IMG/VR virus record: IMGVR_UViG_3300033141_001796
Location: 1-44,970 of that record
DNA: 44,970 nucleotides
DNA from: a virus
Direction: 5' to 3' (one strand)
Shown here: positions 1-8,075 of the stretch, piece after piece
Position numbering within the stretch: position 1 is the stretch's first letter
How the letters are laid out: every line of letters starts with the position of its first letter
Translations under genes and position numbers: made by a program
The notes under the pieces: model-generated
The model's input: the letters and a program-made list of their open reading frames with translations, nothing else
Database searches by the model: none
Told to the model about the DNA's origin: nothing

Positions 1-114
1 AACATAATATCAGACCGTCATAAGAACATTTCTGATAGAGACGAACTTGCAACTGAAATGTTTCGCGATGGCTGTCTTCTCGGCGCAGCAATCTTTGTTG
101 AGTTACTCGCGACC
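1..114. repeat. Terminal direct repeat, left copy
   Basis: Bases 1-114 are identical to bases 44857-44970, and both copies lie in frame inside the same gene. This is the signature of a circular or circularly permuted molecule assembled with an overlap. The unique genome length is therefore 44,856 bp. The overlap alone cannot tell a true terminal repeat from an assembly overlap. Confidence 0.95.
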
Positions 115-213
115 GGTCAAGTCGACTTAAAAATCATTTCTCGTGTGAAGGAGAAAAAGAATGACAGCAAAAGTAAAGAGAAACCCAAAACAGATAGGAA
201 CTTGTTTATTTGA
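1..213 (+). CDS. Small conserved-type phage protein, 3' part (gene starts at 44752)
   Basis: This is the downstream part of a 105-residue gene whose ATG is at 44752 and which reads through the circular join without a frame change. The first base of the window is the first base of codon 36. The stop is TGA at 211-213. The whole product is soluble-looking: acidic-to-neutral first 80 residues with an alanine-rich stretch (VDDCVNHYNNIISDRH then GCLLGAAIFVELLATG), and a lysine-rich tail. It overlaps the next gene by 53 bp, an unusually long overlap for this phage. The function is not recognised. Confidence 0.7.
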   Translation, partial: NIISDRHKNISDRDELATEMFRDGCLLGAAIFVELLATGQVDLKIISRVKEKKNDSKSKEKPKTDRNLFI

Positions 214-937
214 CTGTATTCCGCAAGTAGGTCCTTGTCCAATGAACTGCAATCAGTGCTTTTACAATAGGCCAAATGCATTCTACACAGACATCAAAAA
301 GCCACTGATACCAGAGCCGGAGACAGTAGGCGATGGCATAGTTAGAATGAACTCAGGAAACGACAGTTGCGTAGAGAAACAAAAAGTCATTGAAGTTGCT
401 AAGCGATACAAAAACTACTTCTTCAATACATCAGTAAACGATATGGACTTCCCAGGGCCTGTTGTGCTAACTGTTAATCGCGATGAGGAAAGAACACCTG
501 CAAGGTCGCCAGTTATCTACGCTCCAGCAGCTGTTCCAGCTAACCTAATGTTCGTTAGAGTTAAAGTATCAATCTCTAACATAGGCGAAATTGTTCCGCT
601 CATTTGCGACTGGACACTTGCAGACGTGCCAGTTGTATTAACGTTTATGAGATATTATGAAGTCGATGCGCTTAACTATACAATCAAGCATCGAAATCCA
701 TTTGTAGCAACGAGCGTAAATGGCGATTTCTATGAGTTCAAAAAGCATATCATTAACCGCTATTGGTGTATGACTAAAGAAACAAAACTAGCAATAATGA
801 AACTATTAGAAGTAGGCAAGAACCGCTTACTTACCACCTGCGGAACTCCTGACTCCAGTTTATGCAAAGACTGTAGAAACTGTGAGCACTATTATTGGAT
901 AACCAAGCGGCGAATGTATGATAAGGAGGAACTGTGA
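161..937 (+). CDS. Radical SAM-like iron-sulfur protein
   Basis: A 258-residue protein. Residues 26-33 read CPMNCNQC, the CX3CX2C motif that holds the 4Fe-4S cluster of radical S-adenosylmethionine enzymes, and it is followed by the usual aromatic residue (FYN). Two further cysteines (C15, C19) precede it. A second cysteine set near the end (C227, C235, C238, C241) could hold an auxiliary cluster or zinc. The blocks FPGPVVLTVN, NLMFVRVKV and VPVVLTFMRYY resemble, from memory, the barrel strands of a radical SAM family found in many uncultured phages. The substrate is unknown. The start is supported by AAGGAG at 148-153. It is co-oriented with, and followed directly by, the DUF3987-like gene. 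Confidence 0.75.
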   Translation: MTAKVKRNPKQIGTCLFDCIPQVGPCPMNCNQCFYNRPNAFYTDIKKPLIPEPETVGDGIVRMNSGNDSCVEKQKVIEVAKRYKNYFFNTSVNDMDFPGPVVLTVNRDEERTPARSPVIYAPAAVPANLMFVRVKVSISNIGEIVPLICDWTLADVPVVLTFMRYYEVDALNYTIKHRNPFVATSVNGDFYEFKKHIINRYWCMTKETKLAIMKLLEVGKNRLLTTCGTPDSSLCKDCRNCEHYYWITKRRMYDKEEL

Positions 938-2125
938 TTGGCGAGGCGATTAAAGTCAGGCGTATTAGAAGCATTTTGCAAGTTTACAGAAGACACAGAA
1001 GTCCCAGCGGTCTTTGCTGTTTGGGCTGGCATAGCAACTATCTCTGCTGCACTCGGACGAGACTGCTTCGTTGACCAAGGATACTTTACGGTTTATCCTA
1101 ACTTATACATCGTTTTAGTTTCCGGCTCCGCTCGGTGTAGAAAGTCCACTGCAATTGGAATAGCTGAGGATTTTATTAAGCAAATAAAGCCAGCTGTTAA
1201 TATACTCAGCCAAAAAATGACGCCAGAAGGGCTAATAGGCGCGTTGAGCGGAATGATTGGTGAAATCGGAGCTACTGAGGTTGTGCCAGCTGCTATTGGC
1301 ATCGCAATAGTCGATGAGCTATCAACACTAATTGACAAAAACGCATTTAAGAGCGGAATGATTTCGATATTGACTAAGCTCTACGATGCAAAAGACTTTG
1401 AGTATTTAACAAGAGGACGAGGCCGCGAGATGGTCAAAAATCCTTGCTTGTCAATTTTAGGTGGCTCAACTTTACACTGGATAAAAGAGTCTGTGCCAAT
1501 TGTATCTATTGGCGGCGGCTTCACTTCGCGTGTAGTCTTTATCTACAAAGACAAAAGAGAAAAACTAGTCCCCTGGCCGGTCTTATCTGCTGAAAACAAG
1601 CAACGCAAAGAAGATATAATACACGACTTGAACGAGGTTGCAAAGTTGCGAGGCCCGTTCGCTGTGGACAATCAAGCACTTGAAATGTATAAAAGTGAGT
1701 ATGTTAACTTTTACGAAAATAGTCATCTAATGGACAACCAAGACTTAAGCGGCTATGCTAATCGAAGGCATCATATATTACTGAAACTATCAATGATTAT
1801 TTCTGCATCGAGACGAGACAGTAGAGTAATAACAGCCAGTGATATGTCGACTTCTGTGAGCATAATGCAACGAGCTGAGGAGTCCATGCCGCTGATACTA
1901 CGAGCGCTAACAGCTAAAGAAATCGGCGATACGTTTGATGAGATACTTAAGTTTCTAATAAGACATAAAGTAGCTAACAAGAGCGATTTAATTAGACACT
2001 TTAGACACAAGCTGTCGTCGCAGCAGATTGACGAAGTTATGCGGACATTAGAAGAAGGTGGATACATAGCTGTAGAGGTGGACGGAAGAGCTATAAGATA
2101 TGTGCTAACTAGCACATATAGATAA
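938..2125 (+). CDS. DUF3987-like P-loop ATPase (helicase/primase-type)
   Basis: A 395-residue protein starting at a TTG codon (938-940), seven bases after AAGGAGGA at 923-930. Residues 63-71 (GSARCRKST) form a Walker A motif and IAIVDELSTLI around D126-E127 a Walker B motif. The order (an N-terminal DTEVPAVFAVWAGIATISAALGR helical segment, P-loop, Walker B) matches the DUF3987/YfjI-like helicase family, which often supplies primase-helicase functions in phages. The last 75 residues look like a winged helix (IGDTFDEILKFLI to GGYIAVEVDG). No DnaB-type helicase or primase was recognised elsewhere, so this is the best replicative helicase candidate. It is the last gene of the rightward operon. 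Confidence 0.7.
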   Translation: MARRLKSGVLEAFCKFTEDTEVPAVFAVWAGIATISAALGRDCFVDQGYFTVYPNLYIVLVSGSARCRKSTAIGIAEDFIKQIKPAVNILSQKMTPEGLIGALSGMIGEIGATEVVPAAIGIAIVDELSTLIDKNAFKSGMISILTKLYDAKDFEYLTRGRGREMVKNPCLSILGGSTLHWIKESVPIVSIGGGFTSRVVFIYKDKREKLVPWPVLSAENKQRKEDIIHDLNEVAKLRGPFAVDNQALEMYKSEYVNFYENSHLMDNQDLSGYANRRHHILLKLSMIISASRRDSRVITASDMSTSVSIMQRAEESMPLILRALTAKEIGDTFDEILKFLIRHKVANKSDLIRHFRHKLSSQQIDEVMRTLEEGGYIAVEVDGRAIRYVLTSTYR

Positions 2126-2160
2126 AATGGAGAGTAGCCAGATGTAACTAGCTACCCTCC
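2121..2160 (-). terminator. Candidate terminator of the leftward virion operon
   Basis: Read on the minus strand, GGAGGGTAGC (2160-2151) pairs with GCTACTCTCC (2138-2129), ten positions with one mismatch and a 12-nt loop, followed by ATTTTATC. It lies just past the stop of the 1256-codon gene and abuts the end of the converging DUF3987-like gene. Confidence 0.5.
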
Positions 2161-2191
2161 TGACGAAAGCAGCAGAGCTCTTATCGGCGGA

Positions 2192-2212
2192 CTTGTTCAA
2201 CGTTTGAACAAG
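2192..2212. repeat. Dispersed palindrome TTGTTCAA-N3-TTGAACAA, copy 1
   Basis: A perfect 9-bp inverted repeat (CTTGTTCAA and TTGAACAAG) around CGT, in the short gap between the converging operons. Five related copies lie at 12587-12609, 20659-20677, 28205-28221, 29659-29675 and 34225-34247. Candidate protein-binding site; see the findings on the palindrome family and the ParB-methyltransferase. Confidence 0.7.
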
Positions 2213-2222
2213 CTGTCGATAA

Positions 2223-5200
2223 TTACCTCCGAGAGCGAGAGGGCCTTGGCTCCCTCGCTCTTTTAGTCCTGCCATAGATATCTCCCTCCTCTGGCACACT
2301 TTCGAAGCCGCCGAATAAATGCATAATTTTTTGATATCCAGTCCGCTCAGCTTTTTTCCATCCAGCTTTATCGCTGACCAGCCGTCCTTGCACGGCAGCC
2401 TTAAGCGCTCTATATGCACTTAGTCCTTTTATATCGCCAGCTGACTCTATAGCATTCTCAAACGCACGTGCCATAGGAAAGAACTCCTCAACGTTATTAG
2501 AGAATGCACTGAGGAGCGAATCCACAGCTTCTGCAAAACTAATCTCCTTACGAGCATACCGAGACCATGCTCGATAGTTGGCATCAAACAGATGCTGAAC
2601 CGTTCCAGCACCGGGGCCTAAAAGAGTATATTTGGAATGACTAGCTAAATCATACGCGCCACGTCCGACCATTTTAGTCATTACACCGCAGACTATTGTT
2701 CCAGCAGCCATGCTCTTCAGCAGGTTCGCTGTGCCAGTTCTGGCCATAGTCCAGTTTTTTGTCTCTATTCCTTTCATCATTGGATAAACGCCACGATATG
2801 CCAGCAACTCTGCTGCACCTCGAGGAAACGTATAGATGCCCATAACGACACGTTGCATAGGCGTTTGCTCAACCATCGCACGTGATGGAGTTGTGTATCT
2901 TAAGTGAACATCGTCAACTGTTATATTAGCAATCTCGGCAGCTGCATCATCTATCCGACCGGCGCCTAGTAAATCTTGTATAACTATCTTTTGTGCGTCC
3001 CGCATTGTAGCTACGTTAGTCCGCACTAGGAATTGCTTTCTTGTTATTTTGTTAGACAAGTAAGCCTTGGCGTTATGCTTAGCAATCTGATATTGCGTTA
3101 TCCATAGCGGCATTCTATTGCCATACTCATCAACCCATCCATACAGCGAGCCAGTCCGCTCAAGCAGCGTTGCATATCGTCCAGCTAGGTATTTATTGCC
3201 GAACTCGCGACTCATATTAGCTGTATCCTGCATTAGATACTCTCGATAAAACGCTCTTCGTTGCGAGACGTAAGTAGGAAAGTCTCTGTGAAACCGCTTC
3301 ATCATTTCTGGGTCGATTTCACTGAGCGTCCGACCACGCAATAGTTGCTTACCTATTCGAGCATGTGCCTTAGCAGCTTCTTTTAAGTTTATTGCCGTAG
3401 GTCCCATTCCAAAGTTTTGCATAGAGTTTCTAAATGCCATCCACAACGCAGCATCTGGTCTGGACATAATAGACAAACGAGTTCGCCAGAACCATCGCTT
3501 TATGTCAATTGCAACTTTAGCTGGCTGCGTGATAGTTGGACGCTTCATTAGCAAATTGTTTATCATATTGCGGACATACGCAAAGTCTGTATTTGATAGA
3601 TTAGCTTCATTAAGATACTTATACATTAAGTCGATGTCATCTGCTACAGCATTAGCAATTGACACACGTTGATAGTGTGTTAATACGTTATTGACAACTG
3701 AGCCTTTTTTCAGTTTCGCTTCACCCAGTCGAGCGTGTGCTTCATAAGGAATTGTGCCAGGAGTTCGATGAGGCGATTGAGCGGGCTTGTCAATAGCATA
3801 CTTCGATACACGGGATAAATAGTCATCAATGACATCTCGACTTGCTGGGTCGGACATATAATAGAACTTTCTAATTCCTAATCCTTTGTTCCAAGGATAT
3901 GAGTTGGCAATAAACTGCTTTAGCGTGCCTCTGTCTTTAGCCTGCTGAGTAGCACTAAGCACTGCAGCCGGAAACTTGCGAGCAGCTCGAAGCTCGTCAT
4001 TGACCGACTGTCGATGGAATACTTTAGCAATTATCTCTTTGTCCATTGAGCTCCAGCCTTCGAGCTTGGCAACTCTGTTAATATGTGCATTAACGCGTTT
4101 AGGATTATATCCTTTTCTGATTATTCTCATTGCTATCTGGTCAGCGCCACGCTTAAGTCGAGGCTCTGCTACGAAGTATTTACTAGTTACGCTATCCGCA
4201 GCATATCGCCAGATGTCTCGAGGCGGCTTACCAGTTTTTGACCATAGCCTAAACACAGACTCTTGGACTTCTCTAGCCGCAGGTCCTTGCAAGATATCTT
4301 GAAGCTTGAGCGCAATTGTCTGTGCATGTGGACTTATGGTCTTTTGCACCTGTGCTCGCGTCTTAGGAGACCATAGCCATTTAGCTATGTCTATATTATC
4401 TTTAGGTGTTAGTCTGCTAACATCGGCGATACTAATCTTATTTGTAAACGTATTAAATGCTAGTCTTTCAGCATGTCCAGCTGCACGTATCATTCTGTCG
4501 TTAATTGTATAAAACGGCTTGCCTGTTCGCTCTTCAAGCGTAGCGAACATATGTCTACTGGACACCCAAGGATTTAGCATATTTGGCCTGTCTGTTTTTG
4601 TTAGTTTAGCTTTGTATCGCTTGGCAAATCGTTGCTGAGTCCGCTTCATCGACCTAAGTGTCATAAATCGCCAGCCAATTATGTCTGGATTACGCGGCAG
4701 CTGAGGAAAACCAGTAACTTTTGAGTGCTCAACTAAATAACTATCAATAGTTGCAAGCTGTGTAGGTTGCGCTGTCAAAATTCGATGTGGTTGTGTTCTT
4801 AAGGGCGGCTGGGCGGGCGGTAGCTTGGACAATGCTTTAGCCTTAGGGCCTACAAGCTCAGATGGCCTATACGCCGCAGCCACGCGGCCTATTTGAGTTA
4901 TCGGTCGGCCAGCTAAATCCCGAGCTTCCTTATAGCTAAGTGCAATTAACGCATCCCTGTTTCCGTGACTAGCTGCTGCTCTAATCGCGTCAATTGGCTT
5001 TAGAAGCCAAGGATTTTGCTTCACAGGACCTACGCCGCGATACGGCTGGCCGGCTGAATACTGTTGAAGTGCGTTGTATAACTCGAAGCCAGCAACTGTC
5101 GAAGCTGTTTGTATCATATCTTCTGTGCTGCCGCCATAAAGACCAGTTATCAGAGTTGCACCGCCAACAGATATCGGCGCTCGTATTGCGACTGACGGAA

Positions 5201-5993
5201 TATAAGCGTGCGTTCCGCCGACAAAGCCGCCATAGACAAACGCATTTGATGCTCGCTCGATTCGGTCGCCTATAGTCTCGCCCTCTTGAGGAGCCTGCAT
5301 CGCTTCACGGGTTGCAAACTTAAGACCAGTAGCAACTGCTGCTCGGAGCTTTGGATATTCCTTTATAAAACCCAAGCGGAACTTAAACGGAAGCATCCAA
5401 AACTCTAATAGAACTTTTGGAATAGTAGCACCGGCTTGTAGAACCATCTTGTCAAAGCTAAATGGCCTCGCAGCAATGATACGACAGACAGCCTCGTAAG
5501 CTGCATCGCTGTAGCCAGGAGTCTCGAGTCCAATTTTGTGAAGATAGCCATAGCGACTTAATGCAGCTGGAGCTCCCCATATATTGGCATCGCTCATAAT
5601 TACGTAAGTGGCATCTTGAATGTCTTTAGACGATGCGAGATATTCGTCTATTAGCTGTCTAACTAAATACTCTCTACTAACTATCCTATGAGCCTGCTCG
5701 TCAAAGCTCTGTGGGTCATGCATAACTGCATCTGTGATATACTCAATATCGCTCTTGGGCAGACTTACTAGCTTATCATACCAAGCGTGCGGGTCTGTGC
5801 CTAAGTATCTGTATATCAAATACGACCTGGCCTTTTGCTTGGCAACATACTGCAGCCGCTCAGCTTCGCTCATCTGTCTAATGGGCATTTGCAGGTCTAA
5901 AGACACATCTTTCAGCGGCTCAAATCGAGTAGCTTTTCCTTTAGCAGAAATGTCTTCTCGCTTTATCGGTTCAAATTTAACTTGCGGTATCAT
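2223..5993 (-). CDS. Very large internal virion / DNA-ejection-type protein
   Basis: A 1256-residue, mostly helical, basic protein at the end of the virion operon. No enzymatic motif was recognised. There is a hydrophobic segment near residues 1140-1160 (NLLKSMAAGTIVCGVMTKMVG) and a glycine-rich stretch near 240-300 that could enter a membrane. In short-tailed phages, proteins of this size and position (downstream of tail genes, after smaller alanine-rich partners) are internal core proteins ejected with the DNA; that role is inferred from context. It overlaps the 5' neighbour by 4 bp. The lysine/arginine-rich C-terminus overlaps a plus-strand terminator. Confidence 0.65.
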   Translation of the reverse strand: MIPQVKFEPIKREDISAKGKATRFEPLKDVSLDLQMPIRQMSEAERLQYVAKQKARSYLIYRYLGTDPHAWYDKLVSLPKSDIEYITDAVMHDPQSFDEQAHRIVSREYLVRQLIDEYLASSKDIQDATYVIMSDANIWGAPAALSRYGYLHKIGLETPGYSDAAYEAVCRIIAARPFSFDKMVLQAGATIPKVLLEFWMLPFKFRLGFIKEYPKLRAAVATGLKFATREAMQAPQEGETIGDRIERASNAFVYGGFVGGTHAYIPSVAIRAPISVGGATLITGLYGGSTEDMIQTASTVAGFELYNALQQYSAGQPYRGVGPVKQNPWLLKPIDAIRAAASHGNRDALIALSYKEARDLAGRPITQIGRVAAAYRPSELVGPKAKALSKLPPAQPPLRTQPHRILTAQPTQLATIDSYLVEHSKVTGFPQLPRNPDIIGWRFMTLRSMKRTQQRFAKRYKAKLTKTDRPNMLNPWVSSRHMFATLEERTGKPFYTINDRMIRAAGHAERLAFNTFTNKISIADVSRLTPKDNIDIAKWLWSPKTRAQVQKTISPHAQTIALKLQDILQGPAAREVQESVFRLWSKTGKPPRDIWRYAADSVTSKYFVAEPRLKRGADQIAMRIIRKGYNPKRVNAHINRVAKLEGWSSMDKEIIAKVFHRQSVNDELRAARKFPAAVLSATQQAKDRGTLKQFIANSYPWNKGLGIRKFYYMSDPASRDVIDDYLSRVSKYAIDKPAQSPHRTPGTIPYEAHARLGEAKLKKGSVVNNVLTHYQRVSIANAVADDIDLMYKYLNEANLSNTDFAYVRNMINNLLMKRPTITQPAKVAIDIKRWFWRTRLSIMSRPDAALWMAFRNSMQNFGMGPTAINLKEAAKAHARIGKQLLRGRTLSEIDPEMMKRFHRDFPTYVSQRRAFYREYLMQDTANMSREFGNKYLAGRYATLLERTGSLYGWVDEYGNRMPLWITQYQIAKHNAKAYLSNKITRKQFLVRTNVATMRDAQKIVIQDLLGAGRIDDAAAEIANITVDDVHLRYTTPSRAMVEQTPMQRVVMGIYTFPRGAAELLAYRGVYPMMKGIETKNWTMARTGTANLLKSMAAGTIVCGVMTKMVGRGAYDLASHSKYTLLGPGAGTVQHLFDANYRAWSRYARKEISFAEAVDSLLSAFSNNVEEFFPMARAFENAIESAGDIKGLSAYRALKAAVQGRLVSDKAGWKKAERTGYQKIMHLFGGFESVPEEGDIYGRTKRAREPRPSRSRR
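2233..2264 (+). terminator. Rho-independent terminator of the rightward operon
   Basis: On the plus strand, GAGCGAGAGGGCC (2233-2245) pairs with GGCTCCCTCGCTC (2248-2260) with one mismatch and one G-T pair, followed by TTTT (2261-2264). It is inside the 3' coding end of the opposite-strand virion gene, whose last residues (REPRPSRSRR) are therefore written by the hairpin. Confidence 0.65.
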
Positions 5994-7120
5994 GGTTTTT
6001 CCAAGACTGTAAAGCCAGACAATCTCGCCTTGTTTATGTCCTCAACTGGAATGTAGCCAATTGTGCCGTCGCTACGAACGGCTAATACTTTCTTCTTTTT
6101 CTTTGCTGGTTCTATTTTGCTAACTGCCTCTTTAGCGCCTTCTTTAGCGGACTTGGGCGACTTTTTTGGCTTCTGCTTTTCAGACTCAGTTCTCCCGAGC
6201 CGCTCAACAGTCTCGACATTAGCGTTTGGTTCAGCTTTTTCCCATTCTTCTAAATATCCTAGCTCTTCAGCACGTTTGCGAGTCATCAACTGCCACTTAT
6301 TCGCACTGAGAAGAGGCCTTACGTAAACTGCTCTAACTTCCGGCCACGTTTGATTATAATAGTATTGCTGTCTAACTTGCGCCAAGCTGCCTGGCTCAAA
6401 TGCTTCTATTTCTGCTTTCTTCATAGTGCCAGGGTCAACAAGCTCGAACTCTCTGGCTGGAATTTGAGCTATAGCATCTTGGAACTGCTTCATTCCCTCA
6501 GGCGTGCCTGATAGCAAGCCAGATATAGCTGTGCTAACTAAATCAACGTTTCCAGATGTAGTAGCTTTTTGCAATGCTCTCAACTGCTCACGATACATAG
6601 TATCTTTGTATTGGTTCATTAGCTCCATGTTCTTAATCGTATCAGCTAACGCAAATGACTGCTGCCGTGCCGCGGCGAGCTGAGCTTGGTTGACTTTATA
6701 AATCTCATCAGCAAATAATACTGTATCAAGTGTTATAGGGGACTCTCGATTTAGTTTGCTTATAGTCTCGTATGTCTTTTTAGCCTTAGCAGCATCTTCA
6801 GGCGTGCCGTATTGTTTAGCTTTATCGTATTCTCGTTTTAGCTCTGCAAGCCTAGCCTTTTTCTCTTTAGCAAGCTCAGCAGCAAGTTCACGTAGCGGCT
6901 TTTCAGCTGCAAACTGCTCCTCCTTAAGTCCCATTGCTCGCTCGGACACTTTAGCTTGTGTTTTAGCAGCACCAGCATACACTGACGAGATGCCTAGTTG
7001 CTCTTTTGCAATTTTTAGCTTTTCTTTTTCTAATTCTCGATGCTTCTTTTGCTCAGCAAGCGATGCCATAGATACTACGAAACTCATTAAATTAGGTGTT
7101 TGAATTAAACCGTTTGCCAT
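5990..7120 (-). CDS. Coiled-coil internal virion-type protein
   Basis: A 376-residue protein, start backed by GGAGG just upstream on the minus strand. Residues 15-140 are rich in K, E and A and predict a long coiled coil (EKEKLKIAKEQ, ELAKEKKARLAELKREYDKAK). The tail (residues 300-350) is lysine-rich and low in complexity. Composition and place between the 307-residue protein and the 1256-residue protein suggest one of a three-protein ejection set, as in P22-like and T7-like phages. There is no sequence motif to prove it. Confidence 0.55.
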   Translation of the reverse strand: MANGLIQTPNLMSFVVSMASLAEQKKHRELEKEKLKIAKEQLGISSVYAGAAKTQAKVSERAMGLKEEQFAAEKPLRELAAELAKEKKARLAELKREYDKAKQYGTPEDAAKAKKTYETISKLNRESPITLDTVLFADEIYKVNQAQLAAARQQSFALADTIKNMELMNQYKDTMYREQLRALQKATTSGNVDLVSTAISGLLSGTPEGMKQFQDAIAQIPAREFELVDPGTMKKAEIEAFEPGSLAQVRQQYYYNQTWPEVRAVYVRPLLSANKWQLMTRKRAEELGYLEEWEKAEPNANVETVERLGRTESEKQKPKKSPKSAKEGAKEAVSKIEPAKKKKKVLAVRSDGTIGYIPVEDINKARLSGFTVLEKP

Positions 7121-7132
7121 ATTGTTTGCCTC

Positions 7133-8056
7133 CTATATTGCAGGCCCCAAAACACCAGGACCTAGGGCATTTACTGATTTGGCCATTGAACTGAAGCTCA
7201 TACCAGCTCCAGATGAACTAGTCGCTCCGCCGAGTCCCCACATTTGAGGAAGACCCATCGCGCCTCCAAGATACATACCACCGAGCTGCAGACCCATTCC
7301 AGTAGCGGCACCGAGCAACTGCTCACCAAACGAAGGACCTTTAGGCGCTTTAGGAAATACCACGTGTGTAGGTATGCCTAAGTATTGCAGTCCGAGCGGA
7401 AGCCAAGGGCTAGCTTCCTCAGTTGTTCTTAAGAACTCTTGATACTTTGCAGTCAACGGAGCCTGTTCAACTGCTTGCATCCGCTCAGCTGCTCCAGCAG
7501 CTAACTCAAACTCCGCACTTGGTAGTCCGAGCAACTGAGCCGCTGCGCCAGGAACTCTTGCAGCTGCTGCCTCTGTGCTTCTGAACATTCGTTCACGTGC
7601 GTTCTCAAGAGCACTCCATAGCTGCGGCTGGACATACTGGCCAAAGTATCTATTAGCAGCCGCCTCAGTTGAGCGGCCTCGTGCAGCTGTATAGAAGCCA
7701 CCAGGAATACTAGCAAACGTTTCCTGTAAAATAGGCGCTACAGTTGACTTCCAAGTTTCCATAAGCGGCGATGCAAACTGTTCTCTAAACTGTTTAGTAA
7801 TCGAGCCGATGTCGGTTTGCCAAGCCGGCTCACCTCTAACGGCTCCCAATAGCGCTGAGCGAATTACATCGCTGTATTGGCCTAAGCTGCTCTCAAGCGT
7901 CTTGTATGCGGTTCTGAAGAGCGATGGCATCTCGGCAACTAACTGTCCAGCATACGGCGTCGCTGTTCGGCCAACTTTCGATGTTAGATACTTGCCTAAC
8001 TTATCCTCGATTCTTTGCTGCTCAGCACTAAGTATTGAAGCTTTTGTAACTGACAT
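7133..8056 (-). CDS. Alanine/glycine-rich internal virion-type protein
   Basis: A 307-residue protein with a strong Shine-Dalgarno (CGGAGG) before the ATG at 8056. The first 210 residues are helical and alanine-rich (AAARVPGAAAQLLGLPSAEFELAAGAAER). The last 80 are glycine-rich and hydrophobic (GEQLLGAATGMGLQLGGMYLGGAMGLPQMWGLGG), typical of ejected proteins that meet membranes. It lies between the tailspike and the coiled-coil protein. The function is inferred from composition and position. Confidence 0.55.
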   Translation of the reverse strand: MSVTKASILSAEQQRIEDKLGKYLTSKVGRTATPYAGQLVAEMPSLFRTAYKTLESSLGQYSDVIRSALLGAVRGEPAWQTDIGSITKQFREQFASPLMETWKSTVAPILQETFASIPGGFYTAARGRSTEAAANRYFGQYVQPQLWSALENARERMFRSTEAAAARVPGAAAQLLGLPSAEFELAAGAAERMQAVEQAPLTAKYQEFLRTTEEASPWLPLGLQYLGIPTHVVFPKAPKGPSFGEQLLGAATGMGLQLGGMYLGGAMGLPQMWGLGGATSSSGAGMSFSSMAKSVNALGPGVLGPAI

Positions 8057-8075
8057 TTATATTACCTCCGCTTTT

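Noticed and set aside
2105-2419. Minus-strand frame of 104 codons at the convergent junction
   Set aside because: It overlaps the 3' end of the 1256-residue gene in another frame and the end of the plus-strand gene, holds a terminator hairpin and has no Shine-Dalgarno.
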